A stretch of 64,000 nt of DNA from Mesorhizobium sp. RMAD-H1. Its GTDB lineage: Bacteria > Pseudomonadota > Alphaproteobacteria > Rhizobiales > Rhizobiaceae. The notes beneath the pieces were generated by a model. That model searched no databases. It saw nothing but the letters and a program-made list of their open reading frames with translations, and was not told the origin of the DNA. Made by a program: the position numbers and the translations under genes. The stretch is from positions 310,001 to 374,000 of the forward strand of contig NZ_JACHWN010000004.1 in NCBI RefSeq assembly GCF_014191375.1, written 5' to 3'. This document shows positions 29,798 through 37,929 of the stretch, piece after piece. Position 1 is the stretch's first letter. The number at the start of each line of letters is the position of its first letter.

Positions 29798-30691
29798 TTA
29801 CGGCACGATCAGCGTGCCCGCGCCATGCTCGGTGAATAGCTCGAGCAGCACCGAATGCGGCGTCTTGCCGTTGAGGATGACCACGCCTTCCACGCCGCGC
29901 TTGATGGCGTCGATGCAGGTTTCGACCTTGGGAATCATGCCGCCGGAGATCGTGCCGTCCTTGATCAGCGCCTGCGCGTCGGCGACGGAGAGTTCCTTGA
30001 TCAGGTTCTTGTCCTTGTCGAGCACGCCGGGCACGTCGGTCAGAAAGAGGAGGCGCGAGGCGGCGAGCGCACCGGCGATGGCGCCTGCGAAGGTATCGGC
30101 ATTGATGTTGTAGGTATGGCCGTCGCGGCCCGGCGCCACCGGCGCGATGACGGGGATCATCTCGGAGCGGGCCAGCAGGTCGAGCAATGTGCGGTCCACC
30201 TCGACCGGCTCGCCGACAAAGCCGAGATCGAGCACCTTCTCGATATTGGAATCGGGGTCGACCACGGTCTTCTTCGCCTTCTCGGCGAAGACCATGTTGC
30301 CGTCCTTGCCGCACAGGCCGATCGCCCATTCCCCCTCTGCATTGATGAGCGCCACGATCTCCTTGTTGATCGAGCCGGCCAGCACCATCTCGACCACTTC
30401 CACCGTTTTCTCGTCGGTGACGCGCAAGCCCCCCTCGAAGCGGGACTCGATGCCGAGCTTGGCGAGCATCGCCGCGATCTGCGGCCCGCCGCCATGGACG
30501 ACGATGGGGTTGATGCCCGACTGCTTCAGGAGCGCGATGTCGCGTGCAAAGGCCTTGCCCAGTTCCGGATTGCCCATGGCATGGCCGCCATATTTGACCA
30601 CCACCGTCTTGTTCTCATAGCGCTGCATATAGGGCAGGGCGGCGGAAAGGAGTTGCGCCTGGATTTCCGCATTTTCGGGGGAATGGGCCAT
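29798..30691 (-). CDS. argB: Acetylglutamate kinase
   Basis: Phosphorylates N-acetylglutamate, the second step of arginine synthesis. The 297-residue protein has the amino-acid kinase motifs [16 protein letters not shown] and [13 protein letters not shown], the last with the substrate Arg and the C-terminal Lys loop. The ATG at 30691 ([11 protein letters not shown]) gives normal length; the upstream frame reads into the sigma factor promoter region. engB and argB are normally near neighbours in this order; here a sigma/anti-sigma pair on the other strand lies between. Confidence 0.95.
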   Translation of the reverse strand: MAHSPENAEIQAQLLSAALPYMQRYENKTVVVKYGGHAMGNPELGKAFARDIALLKQSGINPIVVHGGGPQIAAMLAKLGIESRFEGGLRVTDEKTVEVVEMVLAGSINKEIVALINAEGEWAIGLCGKDGNMVFAEKAKKTVVDPDSNIEKVLDLGFVGEPVEVDRTLLDLLARSEMIPVIAPVAPGRDGHTYNINADTFAGAIAGALAASRLLFLTDVPGVLDKDKNLIKELSVADAQALIKDGTISGGMIPKVETCIDAIKRGVEGVVILNGKTPHSVLLELFTEHGAGTLIVP

Positions 30692-30898
30692 GGGTATCGC
30701 GGGCTCCGCAGAAAAGAGGGGGTAGGAGTTGCGCGGTCTCATAACGCATGTTGCCGCCGGGGAAAACATCTGATTGAAGCGCGGGCGCCGCAATCGCAAT
30801 ATTTCCGATATCCACCGCCATGATCGGCGGAACCTTCGTTATTGTGGTTGTGCTTCGCCCGATGCGCGGTATCGTGCGTCATCCAAGGGAGGCAAATC

Positions 30899-31441
30899 CT
30901 GGAGACGACGCCTGAAGACCTGTCCAAGCTGATCTCCCGCGTCGCCATGCGTGACCGGGCGGCTTTCGATGCGCTTTATCGCGCCACCAGCGCGAAACTT
31001 TTCGGCGTCTGCCTGCGTGTCTTGAAGGATCGCGGCGAGGCGGAAGATGCGCTTCAGGACGTTTATGTGAAGATATGGAACAGGGCGGATCGTTTCGCGG
31101 TCACGGATTCGAGCCCGATTTCCTGGTTGGTGGCGATCGCCAGGAACCACGCGATCGACCTGTTGCGCGCCCGCCGGCCCGTGGACGATCTGGAAGATGC
31201 CGGCGAGATCGCCGAGCCGTCGCCCGGGCCGGAGCGCAGCGCCCTGGCGGCGAGCGAGGCGCGCCGGATCGATCGCTGTCTGGAGGAGCTCGATCCCGCG
31301 CGGGCCGATGCCGTGCGCGGCGCCTATATGAATGGGGAGAGTTACGAGGAACTGGCAAAGCGGCATAACGTGCCTTTGAACACCATGCGCACCTGGCTGC
31401 GCCGCAGCCTCATCAAGCTCAGGGAATGCCTGCAGAGATGA
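30899..31441 (+). CDS. ECF-type RNA polymerase sigma factor
   Basis: Extracytoplasmic-function sigma factor of about 180 residues. Region 2 reads LYRATSAKLFGVCLRVLKDRGEAEDALQDVYVKIW (shown in two parts: LYRATSAKLFGVCLRVLKD, then EDALQDVYVKIWN) and region 4 ends with YEELAKRHNVPLNTMRTWLRR, a helix-turn-helix. The natural start seems to be a CTG at 30899 (reading ETTPEDLSKLI), with an AAGGGAGG ribosome site six bases upstream; the only alternatives are TTG codons 51-57 bases earlier without one. The anti-sigma gene overlaps its stop. Confidence 0.88.
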   Translation: METTPEDLSKLISRVAMRDRAAFDALYRATSAKLFGVCLRVLKDRGEAEDALQDVYVKIWNRADRFAVTDSSPISWLVAIARNHAIDLLRARRPVDDLEDAGEIAEPSPGPERSALAASEARRIDRCLEELDPARADAVRGAYMNGESYEELAKRHNVPLNTMRTWLRRSLIKLRECLQR

Positions 31442-32151
31442 CGACGGAACGAGAGGAACAGGAAAACATGCCGGAGGGCGACGATCTCGTCGCCGCCGAA
31501 TATGTGCTCGGCGTTCTGGCGCATCAGGAACGCATGATCGCTGGCCGGCGCATCGAGACGGAGAAGGCGTTCGCCCTTCACGTGGCCCGCTGGCAGAAGC
31601 ATTTCGACAGCTTGTCGGACGATTATCAGCCGGTCGAGCCGCCGGCGGCGCTGAAATCGGGCATCGACCGGCGGCTTTTCGGCGAGGCGCGCCAGGTGCA
31701 GATACCCTCGCTCTGGTCGAGCCTCGGCTTCTGGCGCGGCCTTGCCGCGGCCTCGCTGCTTCTGGCGGCCGTCGCTTTTGGACGCGAGTTTATGCCCCTG
31801 CCGCGTCATTCGTCCGCTCCGATGGTCGCCTCGCTGGAGGCGACCGGCAGCCCTTACAAGACCATGGCCGTCTTCGATCCCAGAACCGACATGCTGCGGC
31901 TGAAGATGATGGAGGGCGAGATGCCCGCCGACCAATCGCTGGAGATCTGGCTGATCGCCGGCAACGGCGAGCCGGTTTCGCTGGGGCTGATGAAGCGGGA
32001 CGGCCCCACCGAGATGCCGGTGAAACCGGCCATGGCCGCCAGGATACGCGACGGCGTCCGGCTCTCCATCACCGCCGAGCCGATGGGCGGCTCACCGTCC
32101 GGCAAGGCGACAGGCCCGGTCATGGCCTCGGGCGTTGTGCGGACGATTTAG
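31438..32151 (+). CDS. Anti-sigma factor, RskA-like, single membrane helix
   Basis: A 237-residue partner of the upstream sigma factor. An acidic N-terminal cytoplasmic part (EEQENMPEGDDLVAAEYVLG, LAHQERMIAGRR) binds sigma, one membrane helix follows (GFWRGLAAASLLLAAVAFG) and the periplasmic C-terminus carries the anti-sigma-K/RskA domain with EIWLIAGNGEPVSLGL. The ATG overlaps the sigma stop (ATGA), a coupled pair; an ATG 12 bases earlier is also possible. No zinc-binding HxxxCxxC motif is seen, so it is not a ZAS-type factor. Signal unknown. Confidence 0.85.
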   Translation: MTTEREEQENMPEGDDLVAAEYVLGVLAHQERMIAGRRIETEKAFALHVARWQKHFDSLSDDYQPVEPPAALKSGIDRRLFGEARQVQIPSLWSSLGFWRGLAAASLLLAAVAFGREFMPLPRHSSAPMVASLEATGSPYKTMAVFDPRTDMLRLKMMEGEMPADQSLEIWLIAGNGEPVSLGLMKRDGPTEMPVKPAMAARIRDGVRLSITAEPMGGSPSGKATGPVMASGVVRTI

Positions 32152-32218
32152 AGCGTTTCACGGTCGGGTGGAAACAGCGGCGAATAATATTCTCATGGAG
32201 TAACTGCGGCCCCGTCGA

Positions 32219-32365
32219 GGCATGGGTTCCAGTGGCAAGCACTGGAATGACGGTAGGTTGGCTGTCGGTGAAAATGTTCCGGCGGTCTCCGTCTGCAGGG
32301 CAGTTTCGACATAGCGAAAGCCTCTCCATCCCGTCATCCCAGTGCTTGTCACTGGGATCCATGCC
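32219..32365. repeat. Inverted-repeat element family C, copy 2
   Basis: Left arm GGCATGGGTTCCAGTGGCAA continues to GCACTGGAATGACGG; the right arm is CCGTCATCCCAGTGCTTGTC and ends GGGATCCATGCC. The arms are imperfect complements with about 80 bases between, the same architecture (CGTCATCC at one end) as 22169-22286. Confidence 0.8.
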
Positions 32366-32433
32366 TCAACCTTTCTAGCGCAACAACGACTGGAGATTAT
32401 TCGGATGACGCCATCAAAAACTGAACTTCCCTA

Positions 32434-32478
32434 ATTCCCCCTTGAGGGGGAGATGCCCGGCAGGGCAGAGGGTGGTGT
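32434..32478. repeat. Partial copy of repeat family B
   Basis: Matches only the right end of the family B element: TTCCCCCTTGAGGGGGAGAT then GCCCGGCAGGGCAGAGGGTGG. The left arm is missing, so this looks like a decayed or half element. Confidence 0.75.
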
Positions 32479-32507
32479 GACCGCATCAACGCCCCCAAAA
32501 CCGCCCC

Positions 32508-33179
32508 TCACTCCCGTGTCAGCCGCACGATCGCCGCGCGCAACTCGTCGAGGCCAACGCCCTTCTCCGACGAGGTGGCGATGATGCCGGGGAAGGCGGC
32601 GGGCCTCTTGGCGGTCGCCTTTGCCGTTTCCTCCATCAGGCGCGGCACGCCGGCGGCCTTGATCTTGTCGATCTTGGTCAGCACGATCTGGTAGGAGACG
32701 GCGGCCTTGTCGAGAAGATCCAGCACTTCCGCATCATTCTTCTTGATGCCGTGGCGCGCGTCGATGAGCACGTAGACACGCTTCAAGGTGGTGCGCCCGC
32801 GCAGATAATCGAAGACGAGCCTGGTCCAGGCGTCGACCTGCGCCTTCGGCGCTTCGGCGAAGCCGTAGCCCGGCATGTCCACCAGCGCCAGCGGCGGCAG
32901 GTCGCCCTTCTCGCCCGAATAGCCTTCCGGCACGAAATAGTTGAGCTCCTGCGTGCGGCCCGGCGTGTTGGAGGTGCGCGCCAGGCCCTTCTGGCCGACG
33001 AGCGCGTTGATCAGCGATGATTTGCCGACATTGGAGCGCCCCGCGAAGGCGATCTCCGTCGGCCCTTCGGGCGGCAGGAATTTCATCGCCGGCACGCCGC
33101 GGATGAATATCCAGCCCTTGGCGAAGAGCATCCGCCCCGCCTCGATCAGTTCCGCCTGTTTCTCGTGCGCTTCGCTCAC
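32508..33179 (-). CDS. engB: Ribosome biogenesis GTPase YihA/YsxC
   Basis: TRAFAC-class GTPase needed for large-subunit assembly. The 223-residue protein has [12 protein letters not shown] (P-loop), [13 protein letters not shown] (switch), [12 protein letters not shown] (Walker B) and TKIDKI (base recognition). Its ATG overlaps the stop of the upstream acetyltransferase gene (ATGA), so translation is coupled to that gene. In related genomes engB usually follows yidC directly; here an acetyltransferase intervenes. Confidence 0.95.
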   Translation of the reverse strand: MSEAHEKQAELIEAGRMLFAKGWIFIRGVPAMKFLPPEGPTEIAFAGRSNVGKSSLINALVGQKGLARTSNTPGRTQELNYFVPEGYSGEKGDLPPLALVDMPGYGFAEAPKAQVDAWTRLVFDYLRGRTTLKRVYVLIDARHGIKKNDAEVLDLLDKAAVSYQIVLTKIDKIKAAGVPRLMEETAKATAKRPAAFPGIIATSSEKGVGLDELRAAIVRLTRE

Positions 33180-33814
33180 GTCGCCCGTTCCAGTTTTTCC
33201 AAATCCAGTCCGCCGATGGCATCGATGTTCCGGGTGATCTTGTCAACCGGCCAGTTCCACCAGGCAATGTCCAGGAGGCGTGAAATGGTTGCCTCGTCGA
33301 ACCGCATCTTCACCACCCGCGCCGGGTTCCCGGCGACAATGGCATAGGGCGGCACGTCGCGCGAGACGACCGAGCGGGTCGCGATGACGGCGCCGTCGCC
33401 GATCGTCACGCCCGGCATGACCGTGGCGTTCATGCCGATCCAGACATCATTGCCGACGACGGTATCGCCGCGAACGGTCCTGCCGAGCTTTTCCATGTCG
33501 AAGGCCGCCGCCCAGTCCCCGCCGAAAATGCCGAAAGGATAGGTGGAGAAGCCGTCGAGCGGATGGTTGGCGCCGTTCATGATGAAGGTCGTTCCCGCGG
33601 CGATCGCGCAGAACCTGCCGATGATCAAACGGTCGCCGATGAAATCGAAATGATAGAGGACGCAATGCTCCTCGAAGCGCTCCGGCCCCGCCGGATCGTC
33701 GTAATAGCTGTAATCGCCGACGATGATGTTGGGCCGCGTGACGAGGTTTTTCAGGAAGCCGCAGCGCGTCTGGCCGGGCATGGGATGGATGGTGTCAGGA
33801 TCTGGTGCTGGCAT
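33176..33814 (-). CDS. CatB-related O-acetyltransferase
   Basis: A 212-residue left-handed beta-helix acetyltransferase of the xenobiotic/Vat-CatB type, which acetylates hydroxyl groups (chloramphenicol, streptogramins or sugars). Visible features: [29 protein letters not shown] with the catalytic-type His, [20 protein letters not shown] and [15 protein letters not shown]. The ATG at 33814 is preceded by GGAG. Its stop overlaps the engB start. Placement inside the rpmH-rnpA-yidC-engB set is unusual. Substrate unknown; resistance should not be assumed. Confidence 0.85.
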   Translation of the reverse strand: MPAPDPDTIHPMPGQTRCGFLKNLVTRPNIIVGDYSYYDDPAGPERFEEHCVLYHFDFIGDRLIIGRFCAIAAGTTFIMNGANHPLDGFSTYPFGIFGGDWAAAFDMEKLGRTVRGDTVVGNDVWIGMNATVMPGVTIGDGAVIATRSVVSRDVPPYAIVAGNPARVVKMRFDEATISRLLDIAWWNWPVDKITRNIDAIGGLDLEKLERAT

Positions 33815-33989
33815 GGAGGGCTCCGGCAAAGGAAAAGCTTTCGGAAAATGGAAAGCGGCCTGCCCGCCACAATGGGTCACGGGGACGTGACATGGACGTG
33901 GAAACTGCAGACCTGAGTTCAGTTGCGCATTGGGAAGCATCCTCTGTGACGATGCGGCCTATAAAGCATTTTGCGGCCGCAGAAACAAG

Positions 33990-34015
33990 AAAAGCCCCCC
34001 GGAGAGGGGGCTTTT
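33990..34015 (-). terminator. Terminator downstream of yidC
   Basis: A stem of ten base pairs, AAAAGCCCCC with GGGGGCTTTT, around a CGGAGA loop, followed on the minus strand by TTCTTGTTTCT. It lies 17 bases past the yidC stop, so the acetyltransferase-engB pair is probably transcribed partly from its own promoter. Confidence 0.85.
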
Positions 34016-34031
34016 CCTCGAAATTCCAGCG

Positions 34032-35891
34032 CTATTTCGCCGTTTTGGGTTTTGATTTGAAGAGGCCCTTCAGATTGTCCCAAAGCTCGACCTTGGCGCC
34101 CTGCCGCTTCATGATCACCGCCTGCTGGATGATCGACAGCGTGTTATTCCATGCCCAGTAGATGACGAGACCGGCCGGGAATGTCGCCAGCATGAAGGTG
34201 AATATGATGGGCATCCAGGTAAAGATCGCGGCCTGAGTCGGGTCCGGCGGCGTCGGGTTCATGCGCATCTGCAGGAACATGGTGATGCCCATGATCAGCG
34301 GCCATACGCCGATCATCAGGAACGGCGGCACCGCATAGGGCAGGAGCCCGAACAGGTTGAAGAGCGACGTGGGGTCCGGTGCGGCGAGATCGTGGATCCA
34401 GCCGAAGAACGGCGCATGGCGCATTTCGATGGTGACGTAGAGCACCTTGTAGAGAGCGAAGAACACCGGGATCTGCACCAGCACCGGCCAGCAGCCGGCC
34501 AGCGGGTTGATCTTCTCGGTCTTGTAGAGCTCCATCATCGCCTGCTGCTGCTTGACCTTGTCGTCCGCGTATTTCTCGCGGATCTCCATCATCTTCGGCT
34601 GCACCATCTTCATCCGCGCCATCGAGGCGTAGGACTTGTTGGCGAGCGGGAAGAACAGCGCTTTCAGGAGAACGGTGACGAGCAGGATCGCCACGCCGAA
34701 ATTACCGGAGAACTTGTAGAGCCAGTCGATGAGATAGAACATCGGCTTGGTGATGAAGTAGAACCAGCCCCAGTCGATCAGAAGCTCGAACTGCCGGATG
34801 CCGAGGTTCTTCTCATAGGCGTTGATCTTGGCCACTTCCTTGGCGCCGGCAAAGACATGGTTCTCGATCGAGGCCGACTGGCCGGGCGCGATCGTCACGG
34901 GATCGCCGAGGAAATCCGCCTGGAAGCGCGAACGCCCGTCGGTGAAATAGGAGAAGCGTGCCTGGTAGGTCTCGTTCTGCGGCGGGATCAGCGTCGCCGC
35001 CCAGTATTTGTCGGTGATGCCGAGCCAGCCGCCCATCGATTTCGGCGGCGAGACGGCCTTCTCCTCCTCGATCGTGGAATATTTGATCTCCTGCAGGCCG
35101 TCATCGCCGATGACGCCGATCAGGCCCTCATGCAGCACATAGGTCGCGCTCGGATGTTCCGGCGGCGAGAAACGCGTCACGCGCCCATAGGAGGAAAGCG
35201 AGACCGGCGCGCCGGAGGCGTTGGTGACCGTGTCGGCGACGGTGAACATATAGTCGTTGTCGACCGAGATCACGCGCTTGAAGGTAAGGCCCTTGTCGTT
35301 GGTGTAGGTGAGCGTCACCGGCGTCGAGGGCGTCAACGTGTCGTTGCCCTCGACCTTCCAGACCGTGGTCGGACCGGGCACGGCGCCGGTCTGGTCGTTG
35401 CCGGCATAGCCGAGCTCGACGAAATAGCCCTGCTTCAGCGGCGAGGGCGCCAGAAGCTCGATATTGGGCGAGCTGTCGTCGACCGTCTCGTGATAATCCT
35501 TGAGGTAGAGATCGTCGAGGCGCGCGCCCGTCAGGTTGATCGAGCCCCTGAGGCTCGGCGTGTCGATCCTGATGCGGCCGGACTGCGCGATCGCTGCCTC
35601 GCGGCTGAGCGTGCCGTTTGCCGCATTGTCCGGTGTCTGGCCGGGGATGCCCTGCTGGCCGGTGGCGCCGGGAATATTGTCCGCATGGCCTTCGCCACCC
35701 GGCGCAGTTCCCGGCTGGCCCTGCCCGGCAGGAGCCTGCGCCTGCCTTTGCGCCTGTTCCTGGCGTTGCGCCTCGATCCGAGCCTGTTCCTTTTGCGCTT
35801 CGACCTTGGGGTTCATGTAGAACACCTGCCACAGCGTCAGGATCAGAATGGACAGGGCAATGGTGATGAAGAAATTGCGGTTGTTTTCCAT
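34032..35891 (-). CDS. yidC: Membrane protein insertase YidC
   Basis: Inserts proteins into the inner membrane, alone or with SecYEG. The 619-residue protein has an N-terminal helix (FFITIALSILILTLWQVFY), a Gln/Pro/Gly-rich linker, the large periplasmic beta domain and the C-terminal five-helix core with FFPLANKSYASMARMK and LAGCWPVLVQIPVFFALYKV, ending in a basic tail. The ATG at 35891 is used, since the frame upstream is a shadow of rnpA. It follows rnpA and is closed by the terminator at 33990-34015. Confidence 0.96.
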   Translation of the reverse strand: MENNRNFFITIALSILILTLWQVFYMNPKVEAQKEQARIEAQRQEQAQRQAQAPAGQGQPGTAPGGEGHADNIPGATGQQGIPGQTPDNAANGTLSREAAIAQSGRIRIDTPSLRGSINLTGARLDDLYLKDYHETVDDSSPNIELLAPSPLKQGYFVELGYAGNDQTGAVPGPTTVWKVEGNDTLTPSTPVTLTYTNDKGLTFKRVISVDNDYMFTVADTVTNASGAPVSLSSYGRVTRFSPPEHPSATYVLHEGLIGVIGDDGLQEIKYSTIEEEKAVSPPKSMGGWLGITDKYWAATLIPPQNETYQARFSYFTDGRSRFQADFLGDPVTIAPGQSASIENHVFAGAKEVAKINAYEKNLGIRQFELLIDWGWFYFITKPMFYLIDWLYKFSGNFGVAILLVTVLLKALFFPLANKSYASMARMKMVQPKMMEIREKYADDKVKQQQAMMELYKTEKINPLAGCWPVLVQIPVFFALYKVLYVTIEMRHAPFFGWIHDLAAPDPTSLFNLFGLLPYAVPPFLMIGVWPLIMGITMFLQMRMNPTPPDPTQAAIFTWMPIIFTFMLATFPAGLVIYWAWNNTLSIIQQAVIMKRQGAKVELWDNLKGLFKSKPKTAK

Positions 35892-35922
35892 TGACGGTCC
35901 CAGGTCCGGCCAGGGGGCCGGA

Positions 35923-36309
35923 TCAGCGTTTAGGTTCAGCTTTCTTGGCAACCCGCCTGGCGAGTTCCCTGACAAGTTCGGTGAACGGCGCGTCGAGCGC
36001 GTCACGGCGTGCAACGATCACATAGTCGGTCCCGTCGGCCATGTCACCTGCGGCGTGGGTGCGCACCGCTTCGTTCAAGCGCCTGCGGATACGGTTTCGG
36101 ACGACTGCGTTGCCGTTCTTCTTGGTGACGGTAATGCCGAAGCGCGGCCTGTCGCCTGCCTTGGCCGCGGCGGATTCCGCAGGCTCGCGCTTTCTGACTT
36201 CGAGCAGGAAGAACGGACCACGCCGTTTCTCCCCGCTCCTTACAGCCAAAAACTCCGCTCTCTTGCGAAGGCGGAGTGGCTTTTGCTCGTTCATAGTCTC
36301 GTTTATCAC
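35923..36309 (-). CDS. rnpA: Ribonuclease P protein component
   Basis: Basic protein subunit of RNase P, which processes tRNA 5' ends. The 128-residue protein starts in the region [19 protein letters not shown] and has the RNR motif region [17 protein letters not shown], which binds the RNA. Two ATGs (36309 and 36294) are possible; the second, [13 protein letters not shown], resembles other family members. It lies 23 bases after rpmH and before yidC, the standard order. Confidence 0.94.
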   Translation of the reverse strand: MINETMNEQKPLRLRKRAEFLAVRSGEKRRGPFFLLEVRKREPAESAAAKAGDRPRFGITVTKKNGNAVVRNRIRRRLNEAVRTHAAGDMADGTDYVIVARRDALDAPFTELVRELARRVAKKAEPKR

Positions 36310-36332
36310 CGCGCCGTTTGCGCGGGACCGGC

Positions 36333-36467
36333 TTAAGCGGAAAGCCGCTTGCGGCCGCGCGCGCGGCGGGCTGCGATGACTTTGCGTCCGCCCGGCGTTG
36401 CCATGCGGGAACGGAAACCGTGGCGGCGCTTGCGGACAAGCTTGGACGGCTGATAGGTGCGCTTCAT
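36333..36467 (-). CDS. rpmH: Large ribosomal subunit protein bL34
   Basis: Complete 44-residue L34, too short for usual cutoffs: it begins [20 protein letters not shown], continues with [19 protein letters not shown] and ends KRLSA. The sequence and length fit the family closely. A strong promoter lies about 115 bases upstream (36584-36612), and rnpA follows. Confidence 0.97.
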   Translation of the reverse strand: MKRTYQPSKLVRKRRHGFRSRMATPGGRKVIAARRARGRKRLSA

Positions 36468-36583
36468 TTATTTAATACCGCGGCGTGCGGCCCTTCTTGA
36501 TTCTGCTTTTGACAGGAGCTGGCTCGGCCGGCTTTCAGGCAACATAATTGCCGTCTGGCCAATGAAGTCCGAACGTGGGCCGG

Positions 36584-36612
36584 CTTATAGATGCAACCTC
36601 GGAGTAAGTCAA
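36584..36612 (-). promoter_or_regulatory. Predicted housekeeping promoter of rpmH
   Basis: On the minus strand TTGACT (-35) and TATAAG (-10) are separated by exactly 17 bases, close to the sigma-70 consensus. It reads into the leader of rpmH about 115 bases ahead of its start and fits a highly expressed ribosomal protein operon (rpmH-rnpA-yidC). Confidence 0.75.
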
Positions 36613-36924
36613 TTCGGATGCGCCGAAAACCGCGCCGGATGCCGATTCCGCTCTGGGGCGGACCGGATGGCAGTGCAGACGCAGGGTTGTGTTTTTCTAT
36701 CTCAAGTTGATAAATCAGGCTTTACAACCATTATTAAGAATGAGTTAATCAATCCATCGAGGGTTGATTCGCAGCCAGTCACTGAGGAGAAACCCTTGAA
36801 TGTTCGGCATTCCGAAGGACCCCATCGCCTGCGGGATGACCCGAACAGCCGGATAGCTTGCAGGGCGCTGGTCCCCGTGTGGTCAACCCATCCCTCCATG
36901 CGGCGTGGTTTCCTGCAATGCTCG

Positions 36925-36956
36925 CCACGGCCTGGCTCGACGGGGCCAGGCCGTGG
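36925..36956. other. Perfect 12-bp hairpin upstream of a small ORF
   Basis: CCACGGCCTGGC pairs with GCCAGGCCGTGG around a TCGACGGG loop. No T-run follows on either strand. It lies about 115 bases before the 61-residue membrane ORF and could sit in its leader or be the end of an unseen small RNA. Confidence 0.55.
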
Positions 36957-37070
36957 GGTCTCACCCGGATGGTTCTACCGTCGCATTCCTCGTTGTCGCG
37001 TTTTTGCGTCTCCTCGTTCAGTCAGGCGTCTCAGGTCAGTCCTACCCAGAATGATTTCGGGAGAGATCGA

Positions 37071-37256
37071 ATGAAGGACGGAGCATCCCTTCAGTCCATT
37101 ATGTGGGCCCGGCAGCCGGGCAACGACAATTACAGAATCGCATCCGATGCCGTCGCCGGTGTCCGCACCAGGAAAACCTTGCGCGGCAGGGAGCTTCCCG
37201 CCCTCGTGCTCATCGAGGCCGGGCTCCTCGTTCTTGCGGTTTTCTGGTGGATATGA
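37071..37256 (+). CDS. Small protein with one C-terminal membrane helix, 61 residues
   Basis: A short frame starting with ATG at 37071 after a good GGGAGAG ribosome site. The first 40 residues are polar and basic (ending VRTRKTLRGR); the last 20, LPALVLIEAGLLVLAVFWWI, form a tail-anchor-like membrane helix. I recognise no family. A stem GAAGGCCGG/CCGGCCTTC at 37266-37289 follows the stop and could end the transcript. Likely real because of the ribosome site and tail helix. Confidence 0.55.
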   Translation: MKDGASLQSIMWARQPGNDNYRIASDAVAGVRTRKTLRGRELPALVLIEAGLLVLAVFWWI

Positions 37257-37265
37257 CGCGCGGAT

Positions 37266-37289
37266 AGAAGGCCGGTATCCCGGCCTTCG
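37266..37289 (+). terminator. Stem-loop after the 61-residue ORF
   Basis: Perfect nine-base stem GAAGGCCGG and CCGGCCTTC around a TATC loop, ten bases past the stop. There is no T-run, so it is only terminator-like. Confidence 0.5.
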
Positions 37290-37462
37290 GGCAGGCGCGT
37301 TTCCGCCCCACTTCCCGTGGATACATCCTCTCCATCCCGGCCGCACCATTGTCATCGCCCGGCATCCGGCTATTAAGAAGCCGCTGCGGGCATCATCCGG
37401 TCCGCGGCAATGGCTTCATTCCGGTCGATCCGATCGGGCCAAATCAGGAAGAGGAGTTTGCA

Positions 37463-37810
37463 ATGTCCATCCGCCGCATCGAACCCGGTCCGCGCATGAG
37501 CCAGGCTGTCATTCACGGCAACACCGTCTATCTCGCCGGGCAGGTCGGCGCGCCGGGCAAAAGCGTCACCGAGCAGACGAAGGCCATTCTCGCCACCATC
37601 GACGAGCTTTTGGCGCAAGTCGGCAGCAGCAAGTCCAAGCTGCTCCAGACGATCATCTGGCTCGACGACATGGCCGACTTCGCCGAGATGAACGCGGTCT
37701 GGGACGCCTGGGTCGATCCGGCCAACACGCCCGCACGCGCCACGGGCGAGGCCAAGCTCGCAAGCCCCGAATACAAGGTCGAGATCATCGTCACCGCCGC
37801 CCTGGATTGA
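37463..37810 (+). CDS. RidA family protein
   Basis: A 115-residue protein of the YjgF/YER057c/RidA family, whose best-known members hydrolyse reactive enamine/imine intermediates from PLP enzymes. It has NTVYLAGQVGAPG, TIDELLAQVGSSKSKL and ends TPARATGEAKLASPEYKVEI. In the archetype the last region carries an Arg (RxxV...E) that defines active members; here the equivalent ARATGEAKLA retains Arg and Glu. The ATG at 37463 follows GAGGAG. It could belong to a non-deaminase Rid subgroup. Confidence 0.85.
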   Translation: MSIRRIEPGPRMSQAVIHGNTVYLAGQVGAPGKSVTEQTKAILATIDELLAQVGSSKSKLLQTIIWLDDMADFAEMNAVWDAWVDPANTPARATGEAKLASPEYKVEIIVTAALD

Positions 37811-37839
37811 TCCTGCCGTAAGGATTGCCGGGAAAGGCG

Positions 37840-37894
37840 CCTTCCGTCATGGATCCTCGGGCTGAATGATTGACCTGAAGATCCATGACGAAGG
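37840..37894. repeat. Inverted repeat between convergent genes (family C-like)
   Basis: CCTTCCGTCATGGATC on the left pairs with GATCCATGACGAAGG on the right (11 bases perfect, extended with a one-base bulge) around 24 bases. It lies between the convergent RidA-like and DUF4105 genes, where it could end both transcripts. Confidence 0.75.
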
Positions 37895-37929
37895 GGCATG
37901 TTCGGCGGGATGGAGCTGCCTCCGGCACC

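Larger units (their letters stand above)
32152..32507. other. Non-coding stretch made of repeats
   Basis: About 355 bases between the anti-sigma stop and the engB stop with no gene. It is made mainly of a family C inverted repeat (32219-32365) and a half copy of family B (32434-32478). No promoter would be expected for the two genes that converge on it. Confidence 0.7.
36468..37070. other. Non-coding stretch: rpmH promoter side and a hairpin
   Basis: About 600 bases with no supportable gene; the open frames across it are Arg/Ser-rich and lack ribosome sites. It holds the rpmH promoter (36584-36612) and a 12-base-pair hairpin at 36925-36956. The central part near 36700-36760 is AT-rich. Confidence 0.6.

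Noticed and set aside
30829-30840. GGAAC upstream of the sigma factor as an autoregulated ECF promoter
   Set aside because: Only the -35-like part is visible and no matching -10 element follows at 16-17 bases.
32219-32365. Insertion-sequence ends
   Set aside because: Arms lack a transposase between them and no target duplication is visible; treated as a repeat element.
36457-37074. 205-residue plus-strand frame upstream of the 61-residue ORF
   Set aside because: Overlaps the rpmH start and promoter, odd composition and no ribosome site; the real features here are rpmH on the minus strand and the small ORF in another frame.
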